From NCBI GenBank assembly GCA_900541915.1, contig UQLS01000002.1:109404-173403 (forward strand): DNA of 64,000 nt, read 5' to 3'. The notes beneath the pieces are model-generated. The model saw only the letters and a list, made by a program, of their open reading frames with translations, did no database searches and was not told where the DNA came from. Positions 40,175 through 49,856 of this stretch are shown here, piece by piece; the first letter of the stretch is position 1, and the number at the start of each line of letters is the position of its first letter. Position numbers and translations under genes: made by a program. This DNA comes from an uncultured Phascolarctobacterium sp. (GTDB lineage Bacteria > Bacillota > Negativicutes > Acidaminococcales > Acidaminococcaceae).

Positions 40175-41046
40175 CTAAAGTAGTTGTTGCAGCAATCCAG
40201 ATGCGTTGTTATCCGGAAGTGGAAAAAAGTCTGGCTGCTGCTGAAAAAATGGTACGTAAGGCTGCTGCTCAAGGCGCCAATATCATCCTGCTGCCGGAAC
40301 TTTTTGCCAGAGAATACTTCTGCCAGCAGCGTCGTTATGATTTTTATGACTACGCTATGCCTGTTGCAGAAGACCCGGCTGTACAGATGGGTATGCGTCT
40401 GGCTAAAGAGCTGCAGGTGGTTCTGCCCATCAGTTTTTATGAGAAAGATATTAACCGACTGTACAATTCTGTAGCCTGCATTGATGCGGATGGTGAATTA
40501 CTGGGGGTTTATCGCAAAACACATATTCCCGACGACCACTTCTATCAGGAAAAATTCTATTTCTCTCCCGGAGATTCCGGCTTCCGTGTATTTAATACAA
40601 AATACGGTGTTATCGGCATTGGTATTTGCTGGGATCAGTGGTTTCCTGAAACTGCGCGCTGCATGGCGGTGCAGGGGGCAGAGATTCTGTTCTATCCTAC
40701 GGCTATTGGTTCTGAGCCGATTTTGGAATGTGACAGTATGCCCCATTGGCGCAGAGTTATGCAGGGTCATGCAGCTGCTAATCTCATGCCGGTGGTTGCG
40801 GCAAACAGAATTGGCTTGGAAGAAGTAAAACCATGTGAAGCTAATAATAATCAGTCGTCAGCACTGAATTTCTATGGTTCTTCTTTTATTGCTGATGGTA
40901 CCGGCGCAATTCTTGCGTCTGCTTCCCGCGATCAGGAAGAAATTTTGCTGCAGGAGTTTGATCTGGCAGCATTAGCGCAGGATAGATTGTCCTGGGGTCT
41001 TTTCCGCGACAGAAGACCGGAATGTTATAAAAAAATAGCTGAATAA
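40171..41046 (+). CDS. aguB: N-carbamoylputrescine amidase
   Basis: A 291-residue nitrilase-superfamily enzyme with the complete catalytic triad: Glu43 (LLPELF), Lys116 (YRKTHIPDDHFYQEKFYFSPGD) and Cys153 (GICWDQWFPE). The stretch around the Lys is typical of carbamoylputrescine amidases. It yields putrescine, CO2 and ammonia. It starts in an ATGA overlap with aguA and is the last gene of the operon, followed 4 bases later by a strong terminator. Confidence 0.95.
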   Translation: MTKVVVAAIQMRCYPEVEKSLAAAEKMVRKAAAQGANIILLPELFAREYFCQQRRYDFYDYAMPVAEDPAVQMGMRLAKELQVVLPISFYEKDINRLYNSVACIDADGELLGVYRKTHIPDDHFYQEKFYFSPGDSGFRVFNTKYGVIGIGICWDQWFPETARCMAVQGAEILFYPTAIGSEPILECDSMPHWRRVMQGHAAANLMPVVAANRIGLEEVKPCEANNNQSSALNFYGSSFIADGTGAILASASRDQEEILLQEFDLAALAQDRLSWGLFRDRRPECYKKIAE

Positions 41047-41050
41047 ATTG

Positions 41051-41087
41051 CATCTGTATATGCATAAGCATATACAGATGTTTTTTT
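41051..41087 (+). terminator. Intrinsic terminator of the polyamine operon
   Basis: CATCTGTATATGC (41051-41063) pairs perfectly over 13 bp with 41068-41080 across ATAA, then seven T residues. Confidence 0.95.
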
Positions 41088-41114
41088 AGAATTTGCAAGT
41101 GGAAGGGAGTGCTT

Positions 41115-42152
41115 ATGATGAAAAAAAGTCTCAAAAAACTTTCTGTTCTCACAATGCTGTGCCTGGCAATGGTTGGCGGAACTGCTTACGCTTCTGCTGC
41201 TGGTGAAAAAGCAGCAGCCAAGCAGCCACGATACAGCGGTTATCTGACAGATATTAAAGGTGTGTTGGTAGGGCATTACAGTGATGAAAAAAATAAGACG
41301 GGATGTACGGCTATTTTATTTCCCGAAGGAGCAGTTGCCGGCAGTGACGTGCGCGGCGGTGCACCGGGTACGCGCGAAACAGATTTGACTAAGCCGGGGC
41401 ATACTGTGCAAAAAATTCATGGTATTTGTCTTTCCGGCGGCAGCGCTTATGGGCTTGCTGCAGCGCAGGGAGTTATGCAGGCACTGGAGGAAAAAGGCTG
41501 CGGCTTTGATGTAGGCGTAGCAAAGGTACCGATTGTGTGCGGTGCCGTCCTGTTTGATTTGACCTATGGCAGCCCTGATGTAAGACCTACGCAGAAAAAT
41601 GGTTATACAGCGGCAATGAATGCTTCCGCAAGTGAACGCCGACAGGGAAGTATTGGTGCAGGTACAGGTGCTACGGTAGGAAAATTCTTCGGTTTGGAAT
41701 ATCAGCAGCGCAGCGGACTTGGCAGTGCTTGTGTAGAGCTTCCCGGTGGAGTAAAGGTAGCTGCTTTGGTTGCTGTTAATGCTTTAGGCGATATTTATGA
41801 CGAAAACGGACAGATTATTAAAGGTGCCTGCGAAAACGGCAAGTTTAAAAATACTGTACAAAGTGTGTTAAACGGCGCTAAATCGACTGTTACTGTAGGA
41901 CGTAATACGACTATCGGCGTTATTGTTACAAATGCTGAACTCAATAAAGAAGAAGTAAACCGTGTTGCTATGGTAGGACATAACGGCTATGCTTTATCGA
42001 TACGTCCGGTGCATACGATGCAGGACGGTGACAGTATTTTTGCCGCGGCAACCGGTGAAGTAAAAGCCAATGTTGATGACATCTGCATAGCGGCAGCAGT
42101 TGCTATGCAGCGTGCGGTTATTAATGCGGCTGTATGTGCTGGTGAGTTATAA
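41115..42152 (+). CDS. Secreted P1-family (S58) aminopeptidase
   Basis: ATG 41115 follows GGAAGGGAG. The signal peptide (KKLSVLTMLCLAMVGGTAYASA) exports a 345-residue precursor. The family blocks are clear: LTDIKGVLVGHYSD, GSDVRGGAPGTRETDL, ICLSGGSAYGLAAAQGVM, IGAGTGATVGKFFG and the candidate Ntn-hydrolase autocleavage/nucleophile site GRNTTIGVIVTNAEL. DmpA-type enzymes cleave N-terminal D/L residues after self-processing at a Ser/Thr. An exported form in this position, alone between terminators, suggests periplasmic peptide use. Confidence 0.9.
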   Translation: MMKKSLKKLSVLTMLCLAMVGGTAYASAAGEKAAAKQPRYSGYLTDIKGVLVGHYSDEKNKTGCTAILFPEGAVAGSDVRGGAPGTRETDLTKPGHTVQKIHGICLSGGSAYGLAAAQGVMQALEEKGCGFDVGVAKVPIVCGAVLFDLTYGSPDVRPTQKNGYTAAMNASASERRQGSIGAGTGATVGKFFGLEYQQRSGLGSACVELPGGVKVAALVAVNALGDIYDENGQIIKGACENGKFKNTVQSVLNGAKSTVTVGRNTTIGVIVTNAELNKEEVNRVAMVGHNGYALSIRPVHTMQDGDSIFAAATGEVKANVDDICIAAAVAMQRAVINAAVCAGEL

Positions 42153-42184
42153 AAATATTTAAATAAAATCTATTATAAAAAATA

Positions 42185-42215
42185 AAAAGCTCACAGATAC
42201 AATCTGTGAGCTTTT
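42185..42215. terminator. Bidirectional terminator between peptidase and ade
   Basis: AAAAGCTCACAGAT (42185-42198) pairs perfectly over 14 bp with ATCTGTGAGCTTTT (42202-42215). A-rich and T-rich flanks on both sides allow use by the convergent genes. Confidence 0.9.
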
Positions 42216-42251
42216 CGTTTTTGTAAAGCCAGCTAAATTTTATAGTGTTTT

Positions 42252-43949
42252 TTAGATGAATTTAAAATTTACGGTATCAAACATACCCATATCAGTAATG
42301 CGGATTTTTGGTATAACCGGCAGTGCCATAAAGCTTAAACTGATAAATGGGTCAATAGCAGGATGGACACCCTGCTGATGAGCAAGGCATTTAATTTCTT
42401 CCAGTTCCTTAATAAGTTTATCAGCAGGCTTATCACTCATCAGACCGCAGATGGGCAGCGGTAAAGTGCGTAAAACAGTTGTGTTTTCTACAAGGGTGTA
42501 GCCGCCGCTGCTATTAAGAAGTTCTGTGGCAGCTGTAAACATAGCTTCTGAGCTGGTTCCGATAATAATCATGTTATGGGAGTCGTGGGCAACGGTAGTG
42601 GCTGCTGCACCGTTTTTTATACCATAACCTTTGATTAATCCCAGACCGATATTACCAGTTTGGTGATGCCGTTCAATAACGGCAATTAAACAAAGCTCAT
42701 TAGATTTTAAAGCAGCTTTGATTCTATCTCCTGTAATATAACTGCATTCAGTTAAAATTTCGCCGGGAATCATTTCGATAACAGGATATTGTTTATTTTC
42801 AAGAAATTTATCTGCTGAAAAGTCGGCAAGAGTAAAGGGCGCAGGATTAATGCTGTGAAGCAAATTTTGCGGTGGTGCAACAGGAGCTGTATTATTAAGC
42901 TGAGTAATAATTTTTCCTTTAGCTAATACCAGCTGGGGAATAAAGTCATGTAAATTATTGAAGACTACGATGTCCGCCTGTTTGCCGGGGGCTATGGCGC
43001 CAAGATGTTTCAAATTATAAATTTTTGCGGCATAATATGTGGCAATCTGAATAGCTGTTATTGGTTCCATTCCCAGAGCAACTGCTTTTTTTATACAGTG
43101 GCGAATAGTTCCTTCTGCTTTAATGTCTGCCAGATGTTTATCATCAGTACAGAAGGCCAGATTGGGGCTGTGAATATTTTCTTGTAGCAGGCCTTTGACA
43201 ATAGCTGTTAAATTTTTAGAAGCACTGCCTTCACGAATAAGGATAGCCAGACCATTACGCAGTTTTTCTTTGGCTTCTTGCCAGCTGGTACTTTCATGAT
43301 CGGTCTGGATGCCGGTTGCAATATAGGCTTGCAGCGGCATACCGGAAACACTGGGAGCATGACCGTCAATGACAGCATTTCTGTGTTTGAATAAATCAAG
43401 TTTATCTGTAAGATCCTGTTCCTGCATAAGTACTCCGGGAACATTCATTACTTCGCCAAGGCCAAGAACCCGTTCATCTTCAGTTAGTTCTGCCAGTGCC
43501 TGGGCATTTAAAATGCAGCCAGCGTGTTCAAAGGGGGTAGCTGGTACGCAGCTGGGCAACTGTACATAATAATTAATAGGTGTATTTTTACCTGCCTGCA
43601 GCATATATTTGATGCCTTCAATGCCTGCCACATTAGCTATTTCGTGAGGGTCGGTAACTAAAGTAGTAACACCCCAGCGAAGTTCTTCCTGGCAATATGC
43701 TTCAGGAGTAGCCATAGAGCTTTCTACATGACAGTGGGCGTTAATCAGTCCCGGAGTGACATAGGCGCCTTTAAGGTCGATGATTTCAGCTGCCTTTTCA
43801 TAGTCGCCGATACCGGCGATATAACCGTCAACAATGGCGATATTACTGCGGTAAATAGTGCCGGAAAAAACATCTACGATTTGACAATTTTTCAGTATAA
43901 GATCAGCCGGAATTTGTCCAAGTGCTGCTGCTGTAATATTTTTATGCAT
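42252..43949 (-). CDS. ade: Adenine deaminase
   Basis: A 565-residue amidohydrolase with GGGAGGAAATACA before ATG 43949. Metal-binding and catalytic blocks are present: NAHCHVESSMATPEAY, TTLVTDPHEIANVAG, AVIDGHAPSVSG, CTDDKHLADI and ITAIQIATYYAAKI. The C-terminal half carries HDSHNMIIIGTSSEAM and the terminal GMFDTVNFKF block of the Ade family. It deaminates adenine to hypoxanthine for salvage. It is transcribed alone against its neighbours. Confidence 0.95.
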   Translation of the reverse strand: MHKNITAAALGQIPADLILKNCQIVDVFSGTIYRSNIAIVDGYIAGIGDYEKAAEIIDLKGAYVTPGLINAHCHVESSMATPEAYCQEELRWGVTTLVTDPHEIANVAGIEGIKYMLQAGKNTPINYYVQLPSCVPATPFEHAGCILNAQALAELTEDERVLGLGEVMNVPGVLMQEQDLTDKLDLFKHRNAVIDGHAPSVSGMPLQAYIATGIQTDHESTSWQEAKEKLRNGLAILIREGSASKNLTAIVKGLLQENIHSPNLAFCTDDKHLADIKAEGTIRHCIKKAVALGMEPITAIQIATYYAAKIYNLKHLGAIAPGKQADIVVFNNLHDFIPQLVLAKGKIITQLNNTAPVAPPQNLLHSINPAPFTLADFSADKFLENKQYPVIEMIPGEILTECSYITGDRIKAALKSNELCLIAVIERHHQTGNIGLGLIKGYGIKNGAAATTVAHDSHNMIIIGTSSEAMFTAATELLNSSGGYTLVENTTVLRTLPLPICGLMSDKPADKLIKELEEIKCLAHQQGVHPAIDPFISLSFMALPVIPKIRITDMGMFDTVNFKFI

Positions 43950-44077
43950 TGTATTTCCTCCCGTACTAAGAGAAAGATTTGTCTTGATAATTATATTTTA
44001 ACATAATGCCTCCTGATTTATTATTTAATCGTTAAAATTTTTGAAGAAGGTATCATGCAGTGGCAGCAATCTTTTGT

Positions 44078-44106
44078 TTGACTTTTACAGGCATTAGTTA
44101 TATAAT
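44078..44106 (+). promoter_or_regulatory. Promoter of leuS
   Basis: TTGACT (44078-44083) and TATAAT (44101-44106) have the ideal 17-bp spacing. The transcript would start near 44113, just before the T-box leader. Confidence 0.9.
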
Positions 44107-44112
44107 TTATAA

Positions 44113-44338
44113 GAAATTCAGTGAAGCAGAGCAGTAATCTGTAAACGATGTAAAGAAAGCTGACGGACGATGCAAGTCAGACACGGTTACCGGTGAACTC
44201 GCTGTGGAGAAGCCGCAAGGAAATGTGCGGACGTGATGCTGCGTCAAGGCCGAATGAGTGACAGCTGTAGCTGTAATCAGGGTGGTACCGCGAAAAAGTT
44301 ATTTCGTCCCTGACCTTTTAAAGGTCAGGGATTTTTTA
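44113..44338 (+). promoter_or_regulatory. T-box riboswitch (tRNA-Leu) controlling leuS
   Basis: The T-box sequence GGTGGTACCGCG is at 44281-44292. The leader has an AGTA element (in CAGTAATCTG) and GGTGAACTCGCTG, where CTC fits a leucine specifier codon. The TGGT bulge is complementary to a tRNA end ACCA (discriminator A). A terminator (10-bp stem 44308-44317/44321-44330, then TTTTTT) follows. Uncharged tRNA-Leu should favour the anti-terminator and raise leuS expression. Confidence 0.95.
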
Positions 44339-44367
44339 TTTTGCAAAAAATATTCAGGAGGTCAGAA

Positions 44368-46857
44368 ATGTTAGAAGAAAGATATTCTCCTCATGCCATA
44401 GAAGCAAAATGGCAAAAATACTGGGAAGAAAATAAGAGCTTTAAAGTGGAAATGGACAAGGATAAACCTAAATCCTATGTTTTGGAAATGTTCCCTTATC
44501 CGTCCGGTAATTTACATATGGGCCATGTACGCAACTATTCCATCGGTGACGTTGTAGCACGTTTCCGTACTATGAAAGGTTTTAATGTACTGCATCCTAT
44601 GGGCTGGGACTCCTTTGGTATGCCGGCTGAAAATGCTGCTATTAAACATGGTATTCCGCCGAAAAAATGGACTCTTGAAAACATTGCCAACATGACTCGC
44701 CAGCAGAAAGCACTGGGGCTGTCCTATGACTGGGACCGTGAAGTTGCTACCTGCAAAGAGGATTATTATAAATGGACTCAATGGTTCTTTGAACTGTTTT
44801 ATAAAAGAGGTCTGGCTGTTAAAAAGAAATCTGCCGTTAACTGGTGCAATACCTGCAACACTGTACTGGCAAATGAACAGGTTATCGACGGCAAATGCTG
44901 GCGCTGCGACAGCGTAGTAGAGAAGAAGGATCTGGAACAATGGTTCTTTAAAATTACCGACTATGCTGACGAGCTGCTGAAAGACCTCGACCTTCTGGAA
45001 GGCTGGCCGGAACGCGTAAAAACTATGCAGCGTAACTGGATTGGCCGCAGCGAAGGTTTGGAATTCAGCTTTGAAATTCCTGACCTGCAGGAAAAAGTAG
45101 CTGTTTATACTACCCGTCCCGATACCGCTTTCGGTGTTACCTATGTAGTATTGGCTGCTGAGCATCCGCTAGTAGAAAAAATTTGCGTTAATAATCCTAA
45201 AGCTGCTGAAATTAAAGCTTTCTGCGATAAAGTACGCAACCAGTCCGATATCGAACGTACTTCCAGCGAATCTGAAAAAGAAGGTATTTTCACCGGCGTT
45301 TATGCAATCAATCCGTTTACCGGCAGAAAAGTACAGATCTGGATTACCAACTATGTACTTTATGATTATGGTACTGGCGCTGTAATGGGCGTACCTACTC
45401 ACGATAGCCGTGACTGGATGTTTGCTGATAAATATGGTCTGGAAAAAATCGTAGTTATCAATCCTAAAGATAAAGAACTGAAACTGGAAGACATGACTGA
45501 CGCTTACGAAGAAAAAGAAGGCGTACTCGTTAATTCCGGTAAGTTCACCGGTATGGAAATGCACGCTGGTATGCAGGCTATTATGGACGAAGCAGAAAAA
45601 ATGGGCATTGGCTCCCGCCATGTAAATTATCGTCTGCGCGATTGGCTTATCAGCCGTCAGCGTTACTGGGGCGCTCCGATTCCTATTATCTACTGCCCGC
45701 ACTGCGGCGAAGTTCTGGTGCCGGAAGACCAGCTGCCGGTAAGACTGCCGGAAGACGTTGATTTCAATGCAGGCAGCGTTTCTCCGCTGGCTACTTCCGA
45801 AAGCTTTGTTAACTGCACCTGCCCGAAATGCGGTGCTCCGGCTAAACGTGAAACCGATACCATGGACACCTTCCTGTGCTCTTCCTGGTACTATCTGCGT
45901 TACACCGACCCGAAAAATGACAAAGCTCCTTTCGCTAAAGAAGTAAATCAATATTGGGGACCTGTTGACCAATACATCGGCGGTATCGAGCATGCTATTC
46001 TGCATCTGCTGTATTCCCGTTTCTTCCTGAAAGTGCTGCGTGACGCAGGCCTGGTTGATTATGATGAACCGTTTGCTAATTTGCTGACTCAGGGCATGGT
46101 AATTAAAGACGGCGCTAAGATGAGTAAATCTTTGGGCAACGTTGTTTCTCCTGAAGAAATTCTGGAAAAATACGGCGCTGATACTGCACGTCTCTTCATT
46201 ATGTTTGCTGCTCCGCCTGAAAGAGAGCTGGAATGGAGCGATCAGGGGGTTGAAGGTTCCTTCCGTTTCCTGAACCGCGTATGGCGTATTGTTTATAATT
46301 ATCTGCCACAGTTGGAACAAAAAGTTACTTCTTATGATGCAGCTGCTCTGACTGAAGCTGATAAAGAACTGCGCCGCGTTGTACATGGCAGCATTAAGAA
46401 AGTTACTGCCGATATCGATAAACGCTTTAACTTCAACACTGCTATCAGTACACTGATGGAACTGGTTAATGCTCTGTATGCTTATAAAGAAGCTAAACAG
46501 GAAGCTAATGCAGGTCTTATCTATGAAGCTATTTCCGCTCTGCTGCGTATGCTGGCTCCGTTTGTACCGCATATCACCGAAGAATTGTGGCGCGGTGTAA
46601 TTGATGCAGATTCCAGCGTACATGCACAAAAATGGCCTGAATACAGTGAAGACGCTCTGAAAGTAGATAATGTTGAAATTGTTCTCCAGGTTAACGGCAA
46701 AGTAAGAGGCAGACTGACTGTTCCTGCTGCTGCAACTAAAGAAGAACTGGAGAAAATTGCTTTGGCTGATGCTAATGTACAAACCCACATCGGTGACGCT
46801 AAGATTATGAAGATTATCTGCGTTCCCGGCCGTCTGGTAAATATTGTTGCAAAATAA
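44368..46857 (+). CDS. leuS: Leucyl-tRNA synthetase
   Basis: ATG 44368 has CAGGAGG 9 nt upstream; the TTG at 44341 is inside the terminator region. The 829-residue class I synthetase has HIGH as HMGH (50-53), a CP1 editing domain with TTRPDTAFGVTYVVLA and GTGAVMGVPTHDSRD, zinc-like CNTCNTVLANEQ and CPHCGEVL pairs, a YIGGIEHAILHLLYSRF block and KMSKSLGN at about 584-591. It is complete and of normal length, the only gene of its T-box-controlled unit. Confidence 0.98.
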   Translation: MLEERYSPHAIEAKWQKYWEENKSFKVEMDKDKPKSYVLEMFPYPSGNLHMGHVRNYSIGDVVARFRTMKGFNVLHPMGWDSFGMPAENAAIKHGIPPKKWTLENIANMTRQQKALGLSYDWDREVATCKEDYYKWTQWFFELFYKRGLAVKKKSAVNWCNTCNTVLANEQVIDGKCWRCDSVVEKKDLEQWFFKITDYADELLKDLDLLEGWPERVKTMQRNWIGRSEGLEFSFEIPDLQEKVAVYTTRPDTAFGVTYVVLAAEHPLVEKICVNNPKAAEIKAFCDKVRNQSDIERTSSESEKEGIFTGVYAINPFTGRKVQIWITNYVLYDYGTGAVMGVPTHDSRDWMFADKYGLEKIVVINPKDKELKLEDMTDAYEEKEGVLVNSGKFTGMEMHAGMQAIMDEAEKMGIGSRHVNYRLRDWLISRQRYWGAPIPIIYCPHCGEVLVPEDQLPVRLPEDVDFNAGSVSPLATSESFVNCTCPKCGAPAKRETDTMDTFLCSSWYYLRYTDPKNDKAPFAKEVNQYWGPVDQYIGGIEHAILHLLYSRFFLKVLRDAGLVDYDEPFANLLTQGMVIKDGAKMSKSLGNVVSPEEILEKYGADTARLFIMFAAPPERELEWSDQGVEGSFRFLNRVWRIVYNYLPQLEQKVTSYDAAALTEADKELRRVVHGSIKKVTADIDKRFNFNTAISTLMELVNALYAYKEAKQEANAGLIYEAISALLRMLAPFVPHITEELWRGVIDADSSVHAQKWPEYSEDALKVDNVEIVLQVNGKVRGRLTVPAAATKEELEKIALADANVQTHIGDAKIMKIICVPGRLVNIVAK

Positions 46858-46902
46858 AATATAATTTCATAGCAGTGCCTATATAACGCTTGAATTATTC
46901 AG

Positions 46903-46946
46903 AAGTTCTGAGAATAACGATTTTGTTATTCTCAGAACTTTTTTTA
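46903..46946 (+). terminator. Intrinsic terminator of leuS
   Basis: A perfect 16-bp stem (46903-46918 with 46925-46940, loop GATTTT) is followed by T residues to 46946. Confidence 0.95.
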
Positions 46947-46962
46947 TTAGGGAGTGTTGCTG

Positions 46963-47556
46963 ATGGACAACAGAAAGAAAAAGTTTATTTTGTTGTGTGT
47001 TTTACTGTTAGGATGTGTTTTGACCAGCATAGCGGCAGAATTTTTTACGAATGAAGAACCTGCACCGGTTATCAGTGCGCAGACGCAGGTTAAAAGTAAG
47101 GAGCAGCTGATAACAGTATATGTAAGCGGCGCAGTTGCCAGACCAGGATTATATGAACTGCCTGCAGGTATAAGGGCGCAGGAAGCAGTGGAAGCTGCCG
47201 GAGGCTTTACCGAAATTGCTAATCAGGAAAAAGTAAATTTGGCTAAGAAATTGAAAGATGGCAGTCAGGTTAACGTACCAGCTTTAAAAGGCAGCAAAAA
47301 GGTAATTACCGGCACAAATGCTTCTGCAGGTACGGCAAGTGTTGGCAGTCAGCAGAAACAGGCAGGTTTGATAAATATCAATACTGCCAGTATAACGGAG
47401 CTGGACTCGCTGCCGGGTGTTGGCGAGGTAACGGCGCAAAGAATTGTAGAATATCGTCAGCAGCATTCTTTTACGCGTATAGAAGAGATTATGCAGGTGA
47501 AAGGCATAGGTGAAGCAAAATTTAATAAAATGAAAGACAGGCTTACAGTACAATGA
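46963..47556 (+). CDS. comEA: Competence protein ComEA (DNA-binding, helix-hairpin-helix)
   Basis: ATG 46963 is 8 nt after GGGAG; TTG 46954 is not used. The 197-residue protein has an N-terminal membrane anchor (FILLCVLLLGCVLTSIAAEFF), an SLBB domain (ITVYVSGAVARPGLYELPAGIRAQEAVEAAGGF) and a C-terminal helix-hairpin-helix pair (INTASITELDSLPGVGEVTAQRIVEYRQ...IMQVKGIGEAKFNKMKDRL). It binds incoming DNA outside the inner membrane. Overlaps comEC by 4 bases. Confidence 0.95.
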   Translation: MDNRKKKFILLCVLLLGCVLTSIAAEFFTNEEPAPVISAQTQVKSKEQLITVYVSGAVARPGLYELPAGIRAQEAVEAAGGFTEIANQEKVNLAKKLKDGSQVNVPALKGSKKVITGTNASAGTASVGSQQKQAGLININTASITELDSLPGVGEVTAQRIVEYRQQHSFTRIEEIMQVKGIGEAKFNKMKDRLTVQ

Positions 47557-49847
47557 ACAGTATATATCTGGGTACCTTATGCTTTCTTTTTAGCTGCTAT
47601 GCTGCTCTGCAGTTACAGTATTTTTATTTTGCTGCTACAGCTGTAATAGCTGCAGGTTTGCTGGCAGCTGGTGTTTTTTATTTTAAGCTAAACAGCAGAG
47701 AAAAAGCTTTTAGCTGTGGAGTGATATTGTTTTTCCTGCTGCTTGGACTGGCAGCTGGACTGCGTGCACCGACAGATGCTCAAAAAGAGCTGGAACCATA
47801 TTACGGCAGGCAGGTAACATTGTATGGCAGGATTGATTTGCTTTCGGTTAAACAACATCAGTATGGCACATCATTTTTATTGGAATGTCAGCGTCTGGAA
47901 ACAGATAACTTGCAGGTTCCTTATCGCCAGAACGTACGCGTTTTTACTGCTGAAAAATATGAAGAACTTCCCAGCGGCGCAGTTGTTTGCAGCGGCAAAC
48001 TTGAAGAGCTGACATCTTTTCGTAACCCGGGCGGTTTTGATGGTGCTTTATGGAACAGACTGCAAAGTATTGGCGGCAGTATGCGCAAAGCTGCCGTGAC
48101 ATGGCAAAAGCAGGAAAGTCTTTGGGATAAGTTTGCAGCATGGAACATTCATCTGCGTCAGCGTATCAGTGATATTGCAGGTGAAAAGGGAGCACTGCTG
48201 GCAGGTATGGTTCTGGGAGGCAGTGCAGGACTGGACGAGGAAAGCAGACGACTTTTTGCGGATAATGGCCTGTCGCATCTGCTTTCAGTATCAGGTTCGC
48301 ACCTTGTGGTGCTGACAGGATTTTTACTGCTGCTTTTAAGCAAGGTGCCGCGAAAAATGCGTAATGCGATTATTGGCAGCTGCCTTTTGATTTATGCTGC
48401 TTTATGCGGCTGGAAGCCTCCGGTGATACGAGCGCTTTTGATGAGCCTGATTCTGCTTTATGGAGGTAATGGAGCAGCAAAAGGAAATATTTTGTGTATT
48501 TCTGCTGTAGTAATGCTTATTTTTAAGCCTTTATGGCTGCTGGACACTGGCTTTCAATTATCTTTTGGCGCTGCCGCCGGACTTATCTGGCTGCTGCCGC
48601 GTATTACTCAGCTGTTAAGCAGTTACTTGCCGTTGTGGCTGAGTGAGGCTATTGGCGTAACTATTGCTGCGCAGCTGCCGGTATTGCCTATTTTAATCAG
48701 CAGTTTTCATCAGCTTCCAGTAATTTCTTTGCTTAGCAATATTCTTTTAACACCAGTACTGGAGTGCTGTGTTTTGCTTACTATGGCTGGCTTAGCTCTG
48801 GATACTTTATGCGGCTGGGGAAGTACTTTGATAATAATAGCAGCATATTTGCTGAAGCAGGTGCTGATTCAGGCAGATTTTTTGTCTGCCATACCTGGCG
48901 GACAGATTGTAGTAGGCAGCTTACCAAGCTGGAGCGGGGTTATTTATTATTTTCTGCTGGTAATAGTGCTTGATTTAGCTTGCGTCCAGTTTTTGCATAA
49001 TAAAGAGCGGCGCTTTTTATCCATGGTGCTTACAGCAGTCCTTATGATTGTTGTGCTTTGGAGCCGCTTGCTGCCGCAGCCGCTGACAGCTTATTTTCTG
49101 GACGTTGGGCAGGGAGACAGTACCGTTGTTGTTACTCCTGCTGGACAGGTAATAGTTATTGATACCGGCGGACTGAAAAATTATGATACCGGCAGCAGGA
49201 TTGTAGCACCATTTTTGCGCAGTATCGGCAAAGATAAAGTAGATGTACTGCTGCTGAGTCATGGAGATTTTGACCATGCAGGCGGTGCTGCAGGACTTGC
49301 TGCTAATATGAATATTGACAGATTTATTGTACCACCGAAGCTGGATAAGCAAATTTTACAGCAGGTACAGAGTCATAATCCGGAATGCCAGTTAGAATAC
49401 CCTGTTGAAGGACAGCAATATCGGTTAAAAGATGGCGGCAGTCTGGATATTGTGAGCATTGGCAAGGCAGAAAGCGACAGTAATGATGCGGGCATTGTTG
49501 CTGCCATAGAATATGCAGGGCATAAGCTGCTTTTTCCGGGCGACATCAGCTCTGAGCGCGAAGAACAGCTGCAGAATATAGGTCATTATGAAGTGCTGAA
49601 GGTTGCGCATCATGGTTCATCAGGCAGCAGCAGTGCCGAATTTTTACAGCAGATCCAGCCGAAGATTGCAGTAATATCTGCGGGACGCAATAATAGTTAT
49701 GGACATCCTCATCAGGAAACGCTGCAGCGCTTGCAGGAGGCTGGAGCAGAAGTATTGCGGACAGACCAGTCAGGCGCGGTTAAGATTGTTTTTGACGGAG
49801 CTGGGACAAAATGTTATAGTTATGTATACCATAAGCAATATTTTTAG
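47553..49847 (+). CDS. comEC: DNA uptake channel ComEC/Rec2
   Basis: The 764-residue protein starts in an ATGA overlap with comEA. It has the N-terminal OB-like soluble part (VTLYGRIDLLSVKQHQ), the competence domain with many membrane segments (LLSVSGSHLVVLTGFLLLLL and following), and a C-terminal metallo-beta-lactamase-like domain (FLDVGQGDSTVVVTPAG, LLLSHGDFDHAGG, LKVAHHGSSGSS). It carries one DNA strand into the cytoplasm. Length is normal and the frame is intact, so natural competence is plausible if the other com/pil genes exist. Confidence 0.95.
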   Translation: MNSIYLGTLCFLFSCYAALQLQYFYFAATAVIAAGLLAAGVFYFKLNSREKAFSCGVILFFLLLGLAAGLRAPTDAQKELEPYYGRQVTLYGRIDLLSVKQHQYGTSFLLECQRLETDNLQVPYRQNVRVFTAEKYEELPSGAVVCSGKLEELTSFRNPGGFDGALWNRLQSIGGSMRKAAVTWQKQESLWDKFAAWNIHLRQRISDIAGEKGALLAGMVLGGSAGLDEESRRLFADNGLSHLLSVSGSHLVVLTGFLLLLLSKVPRKMRNAIIGSCLLIYAALCGWKPPVIRALLMSLILLYGGNGAAKGNILCISAVVMLIFKPLWLLDTGFQLSFGAAAGLIWLLPRITQLLSSYLPLWLSEAIGVTIAAQLPVLPILISSFHQLPVISLLSNILLTPVLECCVLLTMAGLALDTLCGWGSTLIIIAAYLLKQVLIQADFLSAIPGGQIVVGSLPSWSGVIYYFLLVIVLDLACVQFLHNKERRFLSMVLTAVLMIVVLWSRLLPQPLTAYFLDVGQGDSTVVVTPAGQVIVIDTGGLKNYDTGSRIVAPFLRSIGKDKVDVLLLSHGDFDHAGGAAGLAANMNIDRFIVPPKLDKQILQQVQSHNPECQLEYPVEGQQYRLKDGGSLDIVSIGKAESDSNDAGIVAAIEYAGHKLLFPGDISSEREEQLQNIGHYEVLKVAHHGSSGSSSAEFLQQIQPKIAVISAGRNNSYGHPHQETLQRLQEAGAEVLRTDQSGAVKIVFDGAGTKCYSYVYHKQYF

Positions 49848-49856
49848 GAGACAATT

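Noticed and set aside
45169..46788. 539-codon minus-strand ORF opposite leuS
   Set aside because: It is an antisense shadow caused by leuS codon bias; no ribosome-binding site or protein-like motif, and leuS is fully supported on the plus strand.
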